A stretch of 64,000 nucleotides of DNA from a virus. Both the position numbers and the translations under genes were made by a program. The number at the start of each line of letters is the position of its first letter. The stretch's first letter is position 1. The stretch spans positions 1-64,000 of the IMG/VR virus record IMGVR_UViG_3300031754_000002. One strand, given 5' to 3'. Positions 7,037 to 15,647 of the stretch are shown here, piece after piece. The notes beneath the pieces were generated by a model. The model worked only from the letters and a program-made list of their open reading frames with translations. It was not told the DNA's origin and made no database searches.

Positions 7037-7178
7037 TCAGGCCGGTATTCGGCACGCCACACGCCGCTTCCTGCATAGCTCGATTCCGACCTCTCGCTGC
7101 GGTACGCTTCTCAGTGCTAGAGGACTGCCCACCGGAGCTAGACCACGATCCCTTGTGGTTCGCTTCCGCTAAGGGCTT

Positions 7179-7204
7179 GAGGGGTCTGCTTCGGCAGGCC
7201 CCTC
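7179..7204 (+). terminator. Very stable UUCG hairpin
   Basis: GAGGGG-T-CTGC, a TTCG tetraloop, then GCAG-G-CCCCTC gives a 10-bp stem with one symmetric mismatch. It lies between the tRNA cluster and the gene at 7278, in about 240 bp without a credible gene. There is no U-run, so an RNA-processing or stabilising role is as likely as termination. Confidence 0.4.
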
Positions 7205-7277
7205 ACTATGCTCGCACGCTTCTACTCGCCGTCTCCCTCTCGCTGGTGCTACCAGCTACAGCCCAGGTCTGTAAAGG

Positions 7278-8093
7278 ATGAGGGGCTTCGGCAGTATCGA
7301 GCGCGCGCACGGAGTCGATGAGCCCGACTATGAGCCACCGGCACGCGCCGAGAGGATGGTTGAGACAGGCGACCGCTTGCAGTCGGCTGCCAGCCGGATG
7401 GCATCCTTCGGTGGCTCGCTCGTCCGTCTCGGCTGCTCGGGGTCTGTGCTACTCGCCATCGTTCTGATCGTCGCTGGAGCGTTCTCAAGCCACTCCGCGA
7501 ACAGCAGCCCACCGGAATCCATAACGACAAGCGCCGAAGAACAGACCACGACTGCTGCGAGTACGCCAGCACCAGCCAAGACGGTCGCTAGCAAACTACA
7601 GGCCACGACCTCGTGCGGCAATGAAGGGCAGACCGACTTTGGCGTGTCTGTCAACGCGAACACGAGCTGCCCGTTTGCGATGGCCGTCCTCAAAGCCTAC
7701 GTGCAGGCCGGGTGGGCACCTAGCACGCCGAAGGCCGCAACGGTCAGCGCGTGGAGTCCCACCACACACAAGTCCTACAGCATGTCGTGTGCCGCGCTCT
7801 CAAGCGAAGCCATCGGTTGCTCTGGCGCCAATCACGCGTATCTCACATTTCAGATAGCCGTCGGCAGCGCGATAGCCAGCCAGGAACTTGAAGCCCAACG
7901 CAGTTCCGAAGGCGGCGACCAAGTTGGTTCCCTGAGCCACGCCACGGATGAACAGTTCTGCGAAGAACATGAATGTATCGGTAGTTTCACCAGCGAGGAA
8001 GGCACCGTTGTTGAATGCGCTGACGGCACCTATAGCCATGCGGGCGGTATCTCGGGTGCTTGCTCGGACCATGGCGGGGAGCGAGAAGGGTGA
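7278..8093 (+). CDS. Membrane-anchored protein with DUF3761-like C-terminus
   Basis: The 271-aa product has one membrane segment at about residues 58-75 (LLAIVLIVAGAF), followed by a Ser/Thr/Pro-rich linker, so most of it should be extracytoplasmic. A middle domain has paired cysteines (TTSCGNEG, TSCPFAMAV, SMSCAAL, IGCSG). The C-terminus ECADGTYSHAGGISGACSDH resembles the short DUF3761 module (C-x-DGTYS-x-G-x-C-x-HHGG). It is the first of four plus-strand genes whose products are predicted to be exported. This suggests a cell-surface modification or superinfection-type role, which is inference. Confidence 0.65.
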   Translation: MRGFGSIERAHGVDEPDYEPPARAERMVETGDRLQSAASRMASFGGSLVRLGCSGSVLLAIVLIVAGAFSSHSANSSPPESITTSAEEQTTTAASTPAPAKTVASKLQATTSCGNEGQTDFGVSVNANTSCPFAMAVLKAYVQAGWAPSTPKAATVSAWSPTTHKSYSMSCAALSSEAIGCSGANHAYLTFQIAVGSAIASQELEAQRSSEGGDQVGSLSHATDEQFCEEHECIGSFTSEEGTVVECADGTYSHAGGISGACSDHGGEREG

Positions 8094-9016
8094 AGCCACC
8101 GGTCGCCATCTGCGTCGCTGTCGTAGCACTCCTACTACCGGCTACATCTAGCGCTACGGTCCATGTAGCGGAAATGCGGTTTATCGCTCCGAGCGAACCA
8201 CCGTCCCTCGAAGCACCGCTGCCAGCATGCGAGCCGTCTCACGAGCCGACCATCCAAGAACGTATTGAAGAACACGGAGCCAGCTCGGGAAGCAACTGTC
8301 GGCTTCTCAGTGAGGGCGATCACGTCGTCACAGCTACCTACGATGATGAACAAGGCAGCGTCACAATCGGGCTCGAAGTCTACAACCCCGGTTATTGGGG
8401 TCCAACACACGCCCAGGTAATGTTCGGCCTCGGCGCATCATGTCCTAACCCCGAACTCACTGGCAACGTGGTCGGCCAGTACCTACCACGAGGTGCTTCA
8501 TACACCGAAAGCGAACAAGCCGATACGGTAGCCCTCCAAGGATATACAGGGTCCGTTGAAGGGCACGAAACTTTCTCGGGCACCACGTTTACATGGACGT
8601 TTCGGAGTTCGGCCTTCGCTAACCGTGACTGGCGCTGCTTTTCCTTTGACGGCGGTAGCCAGACTGCGGCGTTCAACGGCTACCCCGAACCGCTGCCACA
8701 GCTCGTGTGCTTCACGGGCCATTACTACGTGGGGCGCCTGCGTCCGCATAACTGCTTGATCGCTCGGCCGAACTCGAATAGCAACGAAGTCTTCGACCTG
8801 ACGCATCTCCACTGGACGAGCTGGAGCGCCACACAAGCCACTGCGACCGGCTATGAGCTCGGCTCGCATCCGGGCATGACCGGCGCGAAACCCTACCGGG
8901 TGCGGCTCCTAGCCTCACGGCCCGGCACCGACCCCACAACTGGCGGACCGATGTTCACACGCATCACTGAGTACTCCAGTGCGCATCCTCACGGCCGAAC
9001 GGTACGACCCTACTAA
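8090..9016 (+). CDS. Secreted protein, 308 aa
   Basis: The GTG at 8090 overlaps the previous stop (GTGA) and gives a typical signal peptide, KPPVAICVAVVALLLPATSS, with cleavage near AxSA. The mature part has several cysteines and a beta-rich look (VTATYDDEQGSVTIGLEVYN, FTWTFRSSAF). An in-frame ATG at 8060 would put charged residues before the signal and is less likely. It is the second gene of the exported-protein cluster. No domain is recognised. Confidence 0.65.
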   Translation: MKPPVAICVAVVALLLPATSSATVHVAEMRFIAPSEPPSLEAPLPACEPSHEPTIQERIEEHGASSGSNCRLLSEGDHVVTATYDDEQGSVTIGLEVYNPGYWGPTHAQVMFGLGASCPNPELTGNVVGQYLPRGASYTESEQADTVALQGYTGSVEGHETFSGTTFTWTFRSSAFANRDWRCFSFDGGSQTAAFNGYPEPLPQLVCFTGHYYVGRLRPHNCLIARPNSNSNEVFDLTHLHWTSWSATQATATGYELGSHPGMTGAKPYRVRLLASRPGTDPTTGGPMFTRITEYSSAHPHGRTVRPY

Positions 9017-9125
9017 TGCGACGCGCTCTCGGCATACTCGCAGTCAGCGCTTGTTGTCTAGCCCTGCTCCCGCTCCCCGCGCTAGCGTTCGGCGCCCACA
9101 ACAAGGAGCAGCCATGTCCTATTAC
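9016..9125 (+). other. Signal-peptide-like open frame without a convincing mature part
   Basis: An ATG coupled to the previous stop (TAATG) opens a frame beginning with a good signal sequence (RRALGILAVSACCLALLPLPALA). After about 35 residues the frame runs through the next gene (9114) and antisense to 9271, with Arg-rich, non-protein-like sequence. It may be a truncated exported gene or a chance frame. Confidence 0.25.
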
Positions 9126-9293
9126 ACGATCGAGGAGCATTTGCCGCACGTCTACCACACCTATGAGACGTGTCCCGCTGGTAAGGCAATCAAGTCAGCG
9201 AACCGGCGCGAGGGAGAGGGTAGCGGCCGACGCCTTTGCGACGACTGCGAATACATCACCAAGAAGCTCGCTAAGGAACAGCAGCAAGGGTAG
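9114..9293 (+). CDS. Small protein with CxxxxK/CxxC pattern, 59 aa
   Basis: The ATG at 9114 has an AAGGAG site 7 nt upstream. The product starts MSYYTIEEHLPHVYHTYETC and contains a further CDDC pair, so it may bind zinc. Its end overlaps the convergent gene at 9271 by about 23 bp. No family is known to me. Confidence 0.55.
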   Translation: MSYYTIEEHLPHVYHTYETCPAGKAIKSANRREGEGSGRRLCDDCEYITKKLAKEQQQG

Positions 9294-9753
9294 GCGGCTC
9301 GACCCATCCTGGATCACGCGGCCCAAGGACCGTGCCGTCCTCGGCGCGCTGGAGCCTGCCGTCTCGGACCAGCCGATCAACGAAAGGCATCGACGGCTCA
9401 TCTACGGCCCACTCGGGATTGCGTTCTCGTGCCTGTGGGTCGTTCGCTGCCCACCAGAAGGCAATCTCCCAATCTGGCACTCCAGCCCCTCCTTCATGCA
9501 CCGGCCAGTAACGACGCAGCGCGCGCACCGGAAAGTGATGGTCGAGCGCCACGGCAAGAGCGCGAAACCCCTCTTCTTGGTCGCCACCGAAGCGCACGGT
9601 CGGCTCGGGATAACAGTGGCCCCGCTCCCTGCCACCTTCACACGACTCGAACGTCTCCACCCCAGCCTCACGCAACGCGTCCACATACGGAGCCACGCCA
9701 GGATCAAGCTCGGGGAGCATCCGCGCACGCCACGCCTCATGGTCAGGGTTCAT
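9271..9753 (-). CDS. Hypothetical protein, paralogue of the 5716-6171 gene
   Basis: The ATG at 9753 follows AAGGAGG. The core matches the gene at 5716: ELDPGVAPYVDALREAG, ESCEGG, a CYPEPTVRF block and RRYWPVHEGG. It differs by a longer, Pro-rich C-terminus. Two copies in opposite orientation 3 kb apart flank the tRNA cluster and the exported genes. The conserved Cys, Glu and His positions suggest a small catalytic or binding fold of unknown role. Confidence 0.7.
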   Translation of the reverse strand: MNPDHEAWRARMLPELDPGVAPYVDALREAGVETFESCEGGRERGHCYPEPTVRFGGDQEEGFRALAVALDHHFPVRALRRYWPVHEGGAGVPDWEIAFWWAANDPQARERNPEWAVDEPSMPFVDRLVRDGRLQRAEDGTVLGPRDPGWVEPPTLAAVP

Positions 9754-9874
9754 CCCACCCTCCTTCTTTCGGCTAAACACCGGCCCGCTACGGCTATTGC
9801 ACACCGGCACAAGCATCACTCACGTGCAGATAGTAAGGCTCTACTAATGCAACCGTCTAAACCGGAGGTCCGCC

Positions 9875-10351
9875 ATGCGGAATAATAGCTCGTGGGTTCT
9901 GTTCCTGCGCTTCCTTGCTAGCGGAGCGATCCTGTTCGGCATAGGCGGTTGTGCAAACAGTTCCGCCCAGGTGTCATCAACCACTGTGGCGTCTACAGCA
10001 CCCACGTATATCCAAGCCGAACATGCCGAGACCGCTTTCGAGACGCGCTTCCGCGCCGAATACATGGCGGGCAAGAACCAAGGCTATCTACGCTCTAGCA
10101 CTGTCCGCTTTAGGACACCTTGCCATAGTGAGGGGAGCGGTAGGTGGACCTGCGAAGGCTGGGGAATGGAAGCTATGGCTGGGAGCGAAAACTGTGTTCT
10201 CGTGACTGCCACTGCGACCGCCAGCGGCGTTGAAGGCGAACTCCATGCCGAAACCGAGTCGCCACAGCAAGAAGGATTCAACGTCTGCCGCGAAGGAACC
10301 AAGGAAGGACAGCCGCTCGGAAACCTAAACGCCGAAGGAGGCACTGAATGA
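9875..10351 (+). CDS. Lipoprotein, 158 aa
   Basis: The ATG at 9875 has a GGAGG site. The N-terminus has a lipoprotein signal with lipobox (ILFGIGGC, Cys at about 26), then an Ala/Ser/Thr linker. The C-terminal domain has four cysteines (TPCHSE, RWTCEGW, ENCVLV, NVCREG) in a plausible two-disulfide fold. It is coupled by ATGA to the next exported protein. It should be displayed on the outer face of the host membrane. Confidence 0.7.
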   Translation: MRNNSSWVLFLRFLASGAILFGIGGCANSSAQVSSTTVASTAPTYIQAEHAETAFETRFRAEYMAGKNQGYLRSSTVRFRTPCHSEGSGRWTCEGWGMEAMAGSENCVLVTATATASGVEGELHAETESPQQEGFNVCREGTKEGQPLGNLNAEGGTE

Positions 10352-10719
10352 TACGCCTACTACTAGCCCTAACCGCCGTCACCGTGCTCTGCATTTCGCC
10401 AGACGCGTACGCAGCTACCCATCACCACAAACACCATGCCGTGCATCGCGCCACAGTTCCAGTCGTCGCCCCAACCGAAACGCTCGATCTAGTCGAGGCG
10501 GCCTACGCCATCGAAACCCAGTCAGTCAAAAACTGGAATACGCCCGGTGTAGAAGCAGCCGTGAGCGAATGTCATTATCTCGCGCACCCCTGGGAAGTCC
10601 AGTGCGTCGTGGACTGGACAGACCCGTCCTGGGTATCGCCTATATGCGGACGCCTTGTGATATCCGGCCTCGATACCGCGATCCTCGAAGACGGTCACAT
10701 CGATGTCTATGCTGCCTAA
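10348..10719 (+). CDS. Secreted protein, 123 aa
   Basis: Starts by ATGA overlap with the lipoprotein gene. The signal peptide is IRLLLALTAVTVLCISPDAYA, followed by a His-rich patch (HHHKHHAVHR) that could bind metal. The mature domain has three cysteines (SECHYL, VQCVVDW, SPICGRL). It is the last gene of the exported cluster and ends 2 bp from the convergent structural operon. Confidence 0.65.
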   Translation: MIRLLLALTAVTVLCISPDAYAATHHHKHHAVHRATVPVVAPTETLDLVEAAYAIETQSVKNWNTPGVEAAVSECHYLAHPWEVQCVVDWTDPSWVSPICGRLVISGLDTAILEDGHIDVYAA

Positions 10720-10721
10720 AA

Positions 10722-11424
10722 CTACAGCAATAGCGTCTGATATTCGACGCTGACATTTTCCACAAGCGCCGCCTGCCATGTCTGACCCGGATTGACATCG
10801 AAGGGACCATAAGGGAGGATGAGATCATTGAGCGACGGAGCCTGGACCTGGAACATTTCGGGTAGTTCGACACCCCCTACGAAGACCCCCAGCCAGCCCT
10901 TCTGGTTTTCTTCCACCCGTACACGCAGCATCACCCGTGCCGGGCGCGTTTTACTGGGTTCGATTTTTTCGGCCGATTTTTCGTACGGTTTTCGCACCGA
11001 CCATAGCTGTTCCCGCTTGGGTTCGCCGAACATGAGCCAGTTGACGCCATCGGGGTACAGGATCGCCCACTGATTCACCGCAAACTTGACTTCCGCTGCT
11101 TCGATTGGACCCCCCCGGATTTTTTCCCCGTGGGTAGCTTTCAAGCTCAACACACCCACCGTACAAAACACCGCCACCGGCAGGTTCGCCGTCGTCGCAG
11201 CAGGCAGATTCACAGTCGCCGTCGCTGTCGTCTCCACCAGTTCCCCGGCTTTCGCCGTCACTTCCACGGCAGTCGATTTGACCGTCAGGAAGCGTTGCCC
11301 GAAGATCACGTTCAAGCGTTCCGCGAGTTCTTTGAAATCCGCCGCGCCTAGTTTGACTTTGCCCGTCGGATCAGGATACGGAAGTGACCATGGAGTAGCG
11401 GTTTCGTGTTCCGGAATAGGTCAT
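10722..11424 (-). pseudogene. Tail-fibre-like protein, apparent frameshift near its start
   Basis: A good ribosome site (AAAAGGAGG) precedes an ATG at 11424, but that frame stops at 11371 after 17 residues. One frame over, without its own start, lies PWSLPYPDPTGKVKLGAADF, which resembles the common N-terminus of phage tail and receptor proteins (LPYP-x-P). That frame then continues for about 220 residues to 10722. A single-base change around 11385-11395 would join the two. The body is beta-rich with a C-terminal domain (WLGVFVGGVELPEMFQV). It is the last structural gene of the operon, as expected for a host-range protein. A TTG start at 11315 would give a shortened product. Confidence 0.6.
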
Positions 11425-11440
11425 CACCTCCTTTTCGCAG

Positions 11441-11971
11441 CTAGTCGTGCATAGACCACGCTTCTCGTGTGATCTCGAAGAACTTCCCGCGCGCTGAGCC
11501 ATACCACCGGACCTCATAGTCACCCGCATAATGGCCGTCCGGCTCTCCCGTCCACTGCACGAAAACTTCACCATCTCCGCGGCTATGAATCTGTCCGTCT
11601 GGATACGTCCGCACACCAGACGGACCCTTCACCACACACTCCATGACTCCGTGAATAGACGATGGCTCATGCGTCGCATCTTCCCTGCGCCTAAGAGCGA
11701 ATTGAACGCCATTACCGGCGATATGTCCAGTAGCCCTCCAACGCTCATTCGACCGCGACCAGCGATAGCACCCCAGCTCGAATAGAAACAGACCACCTCG
11801 AACCACAACGAGCGCTCCAACACCCCCGACCACCGCCGCGAGCAGGATGTCTGACCACGAGGCAGACAGAAGCTCGTGGGTCCGCGTCTGCGCCTCATGC
11901 GTAGCCTGCCAGGTAGCTCCAACGAGTGCACCTAACAACGCAACAACGCCCTGCATAATGGAGCGGCCCAT
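11441..11971 (-). CDS. Two-helix membrane protein, 176 aa
   Basis: Start ATG 11971 with a GAGGAG site (a longer in-frame start at 12052 lacks one). It has two hydrophobic helices near residues 5-22 (MQGVVALLGALVGATWQAT) and 40-68 (ILLAAVVGGVGALVVV), then a soluble C-terminal domain of about 100 residues rich in aromatic and acidic residues. It sits at the distal end of the tail operon. A holin or lysis accessory is possible from location and topology, but the large C-domain is atypical, so I leave it unnamed. Confidence 0.55.
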   Translation of the reverse strand: MGRSIMQGVVALLGALVGATWQATHEAQTRTHELLSASWSDILLAAVVGGVGALVVVRGGLFLFELGCYRWSRSNERWRATGHIAGNGVQFALRRREDATHEPSSIHGVMECVVKGPSGVRTYPDGQIHSRGDGEVFVQWTGEPDGHYAGDYEVRWYGSARGKFFEITREAWSMHD

Positions 11972-12141
11972 GCGCTCCTCGCTGGCCTGATATACCCGCC
12001 ACAACACTCGCCCGCTCGGAAAGCCATCGTGCACGCAGTCATCATCCCGCAATGGCTAGGCGCCTGGTTTTGTGTCTGGGTTTCTCGGCTTCTGCTAAGC
12101 TCGCCGCGAGAGGATAGACCTAGGTTCCATAGCATGAATTA

Positions 12142-12189
12142 TCGAGCGTAGAATAGCATACGCCCAACGTTCACGGGCTTTCCGCTCGA
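12142..12189 (-). repeat. ATTATCGAGCG hairpin, related to the one at 5643
   Basis: TCGAGCG and CGCTCGA form a 7-bp stem around 34 nt. The left arm and flank (CATGAATTATCGAGCG) closely match CATGGATTATCGAGCG at 5635-5650, and both are followed by ACGGGGCTTT-like sequence. It lies in about 250 bp without a gene between the tail protein I gene and the membrane protein. Terminator or processing site is likely. Confidence 0.4.
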
Positions 12190-12219
12190 CGCTAGGTTGC
12201 CATAACATCGCTCTTTGCG

Positions 12220-13392
12220 TCAGAATTCGCCCGGCAGCACGTTTTCCCAGGTCACGCCAGCGCCGACTCCTTCCCACGTCAATGCGCCTTCAATCCAGGC
12301 TCCTTCAACTTCCACGACCTCATAGAACAGTCCGGCCGGCTTGACCGAGTTGATGGCTTCGTACAACGCGTTGCTTGCTTTCCCCAGCGGTACGAGCACC
12401 ACGAAGAAATAGGCGTCCGGTTCGCCGTTGGCGTTCGTCCGCTCCTCGATCGTGAACGGCTCCCCAACACCAAGCACCCGTTCAATCGCTGCTTCCATCA
12501 ACGCCAACGTACCCCGCGCGAACCCGGAGTGTGCTTCCAGGATCGCGCGCGCTTCTGCTTCTGACGCACCAACCGGGATGACGGTCCCTACGAACATCCC
12601 GAGATACGCGAGTGCGTCAGCAGGGCATGTTTCGACGTTGAACAAGGTGCCGAACCCCGGCACGTAGCCCGGTAGGACCGTGACGCTATCGCCTTTTACA
12701 CCGCTCCATTCATAGCCCGGCGAGTCACCATCTACGTATGGTTCGGATGTGGAAACGGCAGCAATCAGGATGTTGACTTTAGCCGCTTCGATAGTGCCTA
12801 CGGAGAATGCTACCATGCCCGAAGCACTCGGTGTCAACGTGACTGAGTGTCGTGTCCATGTGCTGCCACTCTGTGTGATATCGACGCTAGCCGTACCACA
12901 CGCTCCCGAGCCGAGCGATAGCCGCACTTTCACACCGGCCACCGCTTCATACAATGACACGTGAACCGTGATCGGTATGCCTTTCGTAACTGGCAGTATT
13001 TCTGCGGTGTGCGCGCCTTCCTGCGTAGTGCTACCGGCCGTACTGATATCAAGGTAGCTGTCTAGCCCGAAGATCGACGTGGCCTGCGAATACCCAGGGA
13101 TGATATAGACTTTGTTCGTCGCCCCTTCGCCTATCAGCCAGCTCGCGTTGTTAGACCATCCCGCAGCAGCACCAAGATACGTGTCATGCGCAAAGCTCGG
13201 GTTCGGGATCAGGTTCGCCGTCGTGCTCGGAGTGCCGTCGCTGCCCTGTTCTTCCGCTAGTCCCAAGGCCGGCTGAAACATCGCGCCCAGCGCGTTTGTG
13301 AGTCTCGCCAAATCAGTCTTCCCGGCGATCTTCGGGCCGGTATCCCACGGGGCCAGACGTTCTAGCAGGCGTTCACCGAAGGTGGTACTCAT
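12220..13392 (-). CDS. Tail protein I-like baseplate wedge with inserted carbohydrate-binding-like domain
   Basis: Start ATG 13392 has a GGGAGGA site. The N-terminal helix region (FGERLLERLAPWDTGPK, ARLTNALGAMF) and the later segment LGMFVGTVIPVGASEAEARA with GTLALMEAAIERVLG fit P2 gpI-type proteins, which follow baseplate J. Between them, residues about 60-210, lies a beta-sandwich-like region (NLIPNPSF, GWSNNASWL, TRHSVTLTPSAS) typical of CBM or discoidin-like modules. The protein probably connects fibres to the baseplate. It is downstream of the J gene, as usual, separated by a plus-strand endonuclease gene. Confidence 0.75.
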   Translation of the reverse strand: MSTTFGERLLERLAPWDTGPKIAGKTDLARLTNALGAMFQPALGLAEEQGSDGTPSTTANLIPNPSFAHDTYLGAAAGWSNNASWLIGEGATNKVYIIPGYSQATSIFGLDSYLDISTAGSTTQEGAHTAEILPVTKGIPITVHVSLYEAVAGVKVRLSLGSGACGTASVDITQSGSTWTRHSVTLTPSASGMVAFSVGTIEAAKVNILIAAVSTSEPYVDGDSPGYEWSGVKGDSVTVLPGYVPGFGTLFNVETCPADALAYLGMFVGTVIPVGASEAEARAILEAHSGFARGTLALMEAAIERVLGVGEPFTIEERTNANGEPDAYFFVVLVPLGKASNALYEAINSVKPAGLFYEVVEVEGAWIEGALTWEGVGAGVTWENVLPGEF

Positions 13393-13468
13393 GGTATCCT
13401 CCCATGTAAGCGGGCCAGCGACGAGTCACCGTCCTGGCCCATGGCCACACCTAAGCGAGAGGTGCAGT

Positions 13469-14128
13469 ATGAGCAAGACTATCGAGATTCCTCTACTAGC
13501 CGACGGCTCGGTAGCGCTTATCGACGCGGCCGATGCCGTGCAGGCACGGTGGCGATGGACGCGACAAACTAACGGCTATGTTGTCCGCGCCACACCCACA
13601 CGCAAAGCCATTCTCCTCCACCGCGAGATCCTTGGTATCAGCGATGCTGGCTTCTATGTGCAGGCCGACCACATCAACCGGAACAAGCTTGACAACCGCC
13701 GCGTGAATCTTCGCATCGTCACGATCGCACAGAACCGACAGAATCAGCCGGCTCGTGGGGGCACCTCGTCTTATCGTGGCGTCTCGTGGGCTAAGGACCG
13801 TAAGCGCTGGGTCGCGTACGGTGCTATCGACGAACATTTTTACCGCTTTGGCTCCTTTACTGACGAGCTTGCTGCGGCTCGTGCGGCCGAGGCGTTTCGG
13901 CGCGTGCATATGACCCACGCGGTCCCGGACCTCTCTCTCGACCCTCTGCCGCCATGTCCCTGTCGAGACTGTTCACCGCAAATACCACAGTCACCAACTA
14001 CCTGCGATGTCGATGACTGTAAACGTCTGGCCGAGTCGCGCGGCTGGTGCGCGATGCACTATAAGCGCTGGCGGACACATGGTGATCCGCTCAAGATTGG
14101 TCGGTCGGGGCGCCCTAAACGGCAGTAA
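13469..14128 (+). CDS. HNH/AP2-type homing endonuclease
   Basis: Start ATG 13469 follows GAGAGGTG. The 219-aa protein has an HNH core (LLHREILG, then a YVQADHINRNKLDNRRVNLR block) and an AP2-like DNA-binding domain (SYRGVSWAKDRKRW, FGSFTDELAAARAAE). A C-terminal Cys/His module (CDVDDCKRL, GWCAMHYKRW) is the kind seen in phage HNH genes. It is transcribed against the operon, inserted between baseplate J and tail protein I, and overlaps the J stop by 14 bp. It is free-standing, so it probably homes into this intergenic site. Confidence 0.85.
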   Translation: MSKTIEIPLLADGSVALIDAADAVQARWRWTRQTNGYVVRATPTRKAILLHREILGISDAGFYVQADHINRNKLDNRRVNLRIVTIAQNRQNQPARGGTSSYRGVSWAKDRKRWVAYGAIDEHFYRFGSFTDELAAARAAEAFRRVHMTHAVPDLSLDPLPPCPCRDCSPQIPQSPTTCDVDDCKRLAESRGWCAMHYKRWRTHGDPLKIGRSGRPKRQ

Positions 14129-15569
14129 TGATTATTTGCGCCGGTTCGACCAATGGGAGCGGTGCAGCACCCGGAAGGGTCAAATCAAGCGTTTCCGTTG
14201 GAGTGACAGAGAGCCCGATAGCCAATCCAGCACTGCCCGCAGGCACGTAGGCTACGCCCTGGACGGCGCCCATAACCTCGATAATCTGATTGTACCGTAC
14301 GAGATTGAAGCCTTGGGTAGCGTTTAGCCAGACGTTAGACCCGGTGGTTGCACCCGTCGGATTGCCATAGGTTGCGGGGGACAGGTAGGATTCTACCGAG
14401 CTTTTCACATTCGCGGCCACGGTCGCAGCAACATAGCCGGGAAGTGCGTGTATCTCCCCTGTAACATACACTTTTGAGTATTTCGCTGATTCCACGTAAA
14501 TCAAGAATCCCAGCTCGCGCAGCGTCTCCAGCCATTCCAGCAGCTTTTCGCGGGCTTCGGTCGTGAGCGCCAACCCTTGCGGGTTTGTGACGAACACTGT
14601 GACAGTGCGCTGGTTTTCATAAGATCCGGTAGCTGTGATTTCGGTTTCTTCGGTTTTCGTCGCGGCTTTGCTCAACACCAGCGTTTTCGCGCCTTCGTTC
14701 ACAGACACCACTGTCGTACCCGCAACGATCCCGACCCCGGAGAGTTCGGAGCCAGGGTGTATCTGCGGTAGCGCTTTCGATTCCGGCGAGACACCCGTGA
14801 ACGACGTAACAGCCGTGACGCTCGTTTTGCCGTTTTCGATTTTGGCTTTGAATTTGTGGGCTTCTGGGTTATATCCGTCAATCGCTGTGGCCCTGCCAAC
14901 CACTACACCCGACGGGAGAATGCTCGCGGGAGCACCCAGCGCCATTTGCGCGAAGTTTGCTGCGGTGATCGGCCTCGGCGCCTGGAGTTCAAGCTGCGAC
15001 GCGAGCCGGTTCATGTACGTCGCGTCGGTTTCCTGGTTCGCACCCCCAGTCGTTTCCCCCACCACAACGACTTCGCTGAGGAAGTTCAGGTTGTTGACTG
15101 GGGTTAGGCTCGTTACGCCGTTGCCTTCGGTGCCGCGTTCCGATGCGACCACAATGACCGTAGCTTCTTTTTCGCCTTTGGCTACTTTGACTTCTTTTTC
15201 GACGTAGAACGCCAAGCCGGAGCCTTCAAGCTGGAACCCGGCCGGGATCGTTCTTGCAGGGAATTCGCCGCCTTCTTCGAGAAGCTTGAATTTCGCCGTG
15301 ACGGTGGCTGCTGCGCCTTCGTTGTAGAGCAGTTTCAGTAGCTTTGTCCCGAATTGCCGGAACGCCGCTTCCAACAACACGGACTCGATCAATGCGGCAT
15401 TAGCGGCCATTGGTGCGATCACGTTGATAAGAATTACCTCGGGGTTCCCTTCGTTCGGCACCCAGCCAACGATCCCACGCGCTTCGAGTTCTTCCGCGTA
15501 CTTGTCCAGCGCTGTGTCTACAAGCTGGCTGGCTTCGGTTGAGATGGCCACCCGCTGGAATTCACCCAT
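14115..15569 (-). CDS. Baseplate J-like protein
   Basis: A 484-aa protein of normal length for the gpJ/gp6-like wedge. The pattern matches the family: N-terminal AEELEARGIVGWVPNEGN, MAANAALIESVLLEAAF, AGFQLEGSGLAFYVEK, GTEGNGVTSLTPVNNL and a DATYMNRLASQLELQAPRPI block. A Thr/Val-rich insertion at about residues 240-310 looks Ig-like and may be decorative. The start at 15569 has no clear ribosome site, but it lies inside the end of the 27-aa micro-gene, so translational coupling is likely. It forms the baseplate ring in contractile tails. Confidence 0.85.
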   Translation of the reverse strand: MGEFQRVAISTEASQLVDTALDKYAEELEARGIVGWVPNEGNPEVILINVIAPMAANAALIESVLLEAAFRQFGTKLLKLLYNEGAAATVTAKFKLLEEGGEFPARTIPAGFQLEGSGLAFYVEKEVKVAKGEKEATVIVVASERGTEGNGVTSLTPVNNLNFLSEVVVVGETTGGANQETDATYMNRLASQLELQAPRPITAANFAQMALGAPASILPSGVVVGRATAIDGYNPEAHKFKAKIENGKTSVTAVTSFTGVSPESKALPQIHPGSELSGVGIVAGTTVVSVNEGAKTLVLSKAATKTEETEITATGSYENQRTVTVFVTNPQGLALTTEAREKLLEWLETLRELGFLIYVESAKYSKVYVTGEIHALPGYVAATVAANVKSSVESYLSPATYGNPTGATTGSNVWLNATQGFNLVRYNQIIEVMGAVQGVAYVPAGSAGLAIGLSVTPTETLDLTLPGAAPLPLVEPAQIIITAV

Positions 15570-15645
15570 AGTAATAGAGAATGCCGTCGAAGAACCAGCC
15601 TACTTCCGCCGCTAGACGCTTGATGCAATCCCAAGGGTCGCTCAT
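15562..15645 (-). CDS. 27-aa micro-protein resembling part of the tail hub
   Basis: ATG 15645 lies just after the stop of the gp25-like gene, and its stop lies inside the start of the J gene (ATGGGTGA), so it fits the coupling chain. The product MSDPWDCIKRLAAEVGWFF... matches a segment of the hub protein (SWDCIERLAGAVNWF, near residue 392 of the 17288-19432 gene) at about half of positions, in the same order of aromatic and Cys residues. It may be a remnant of a duplicated hub domain or a genuine small peptide. Confidence 0.5.
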   Translation of the reverse strand: MSDPWDCIKRLAAEVGWFFDGILYYYG

Positions 15646-15647
15646 GG

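Noticed and set aside
9016-9885. 289-aa secreted protein
   Set aside because: Only the signal peptide is convincing; the rest overlaps two better-supported genes in other frames.
11441-11971. Holin
   Set aside because: Two membrane helices fit, but the large soluble C-domain and lack of an adjacent endolysin do not.
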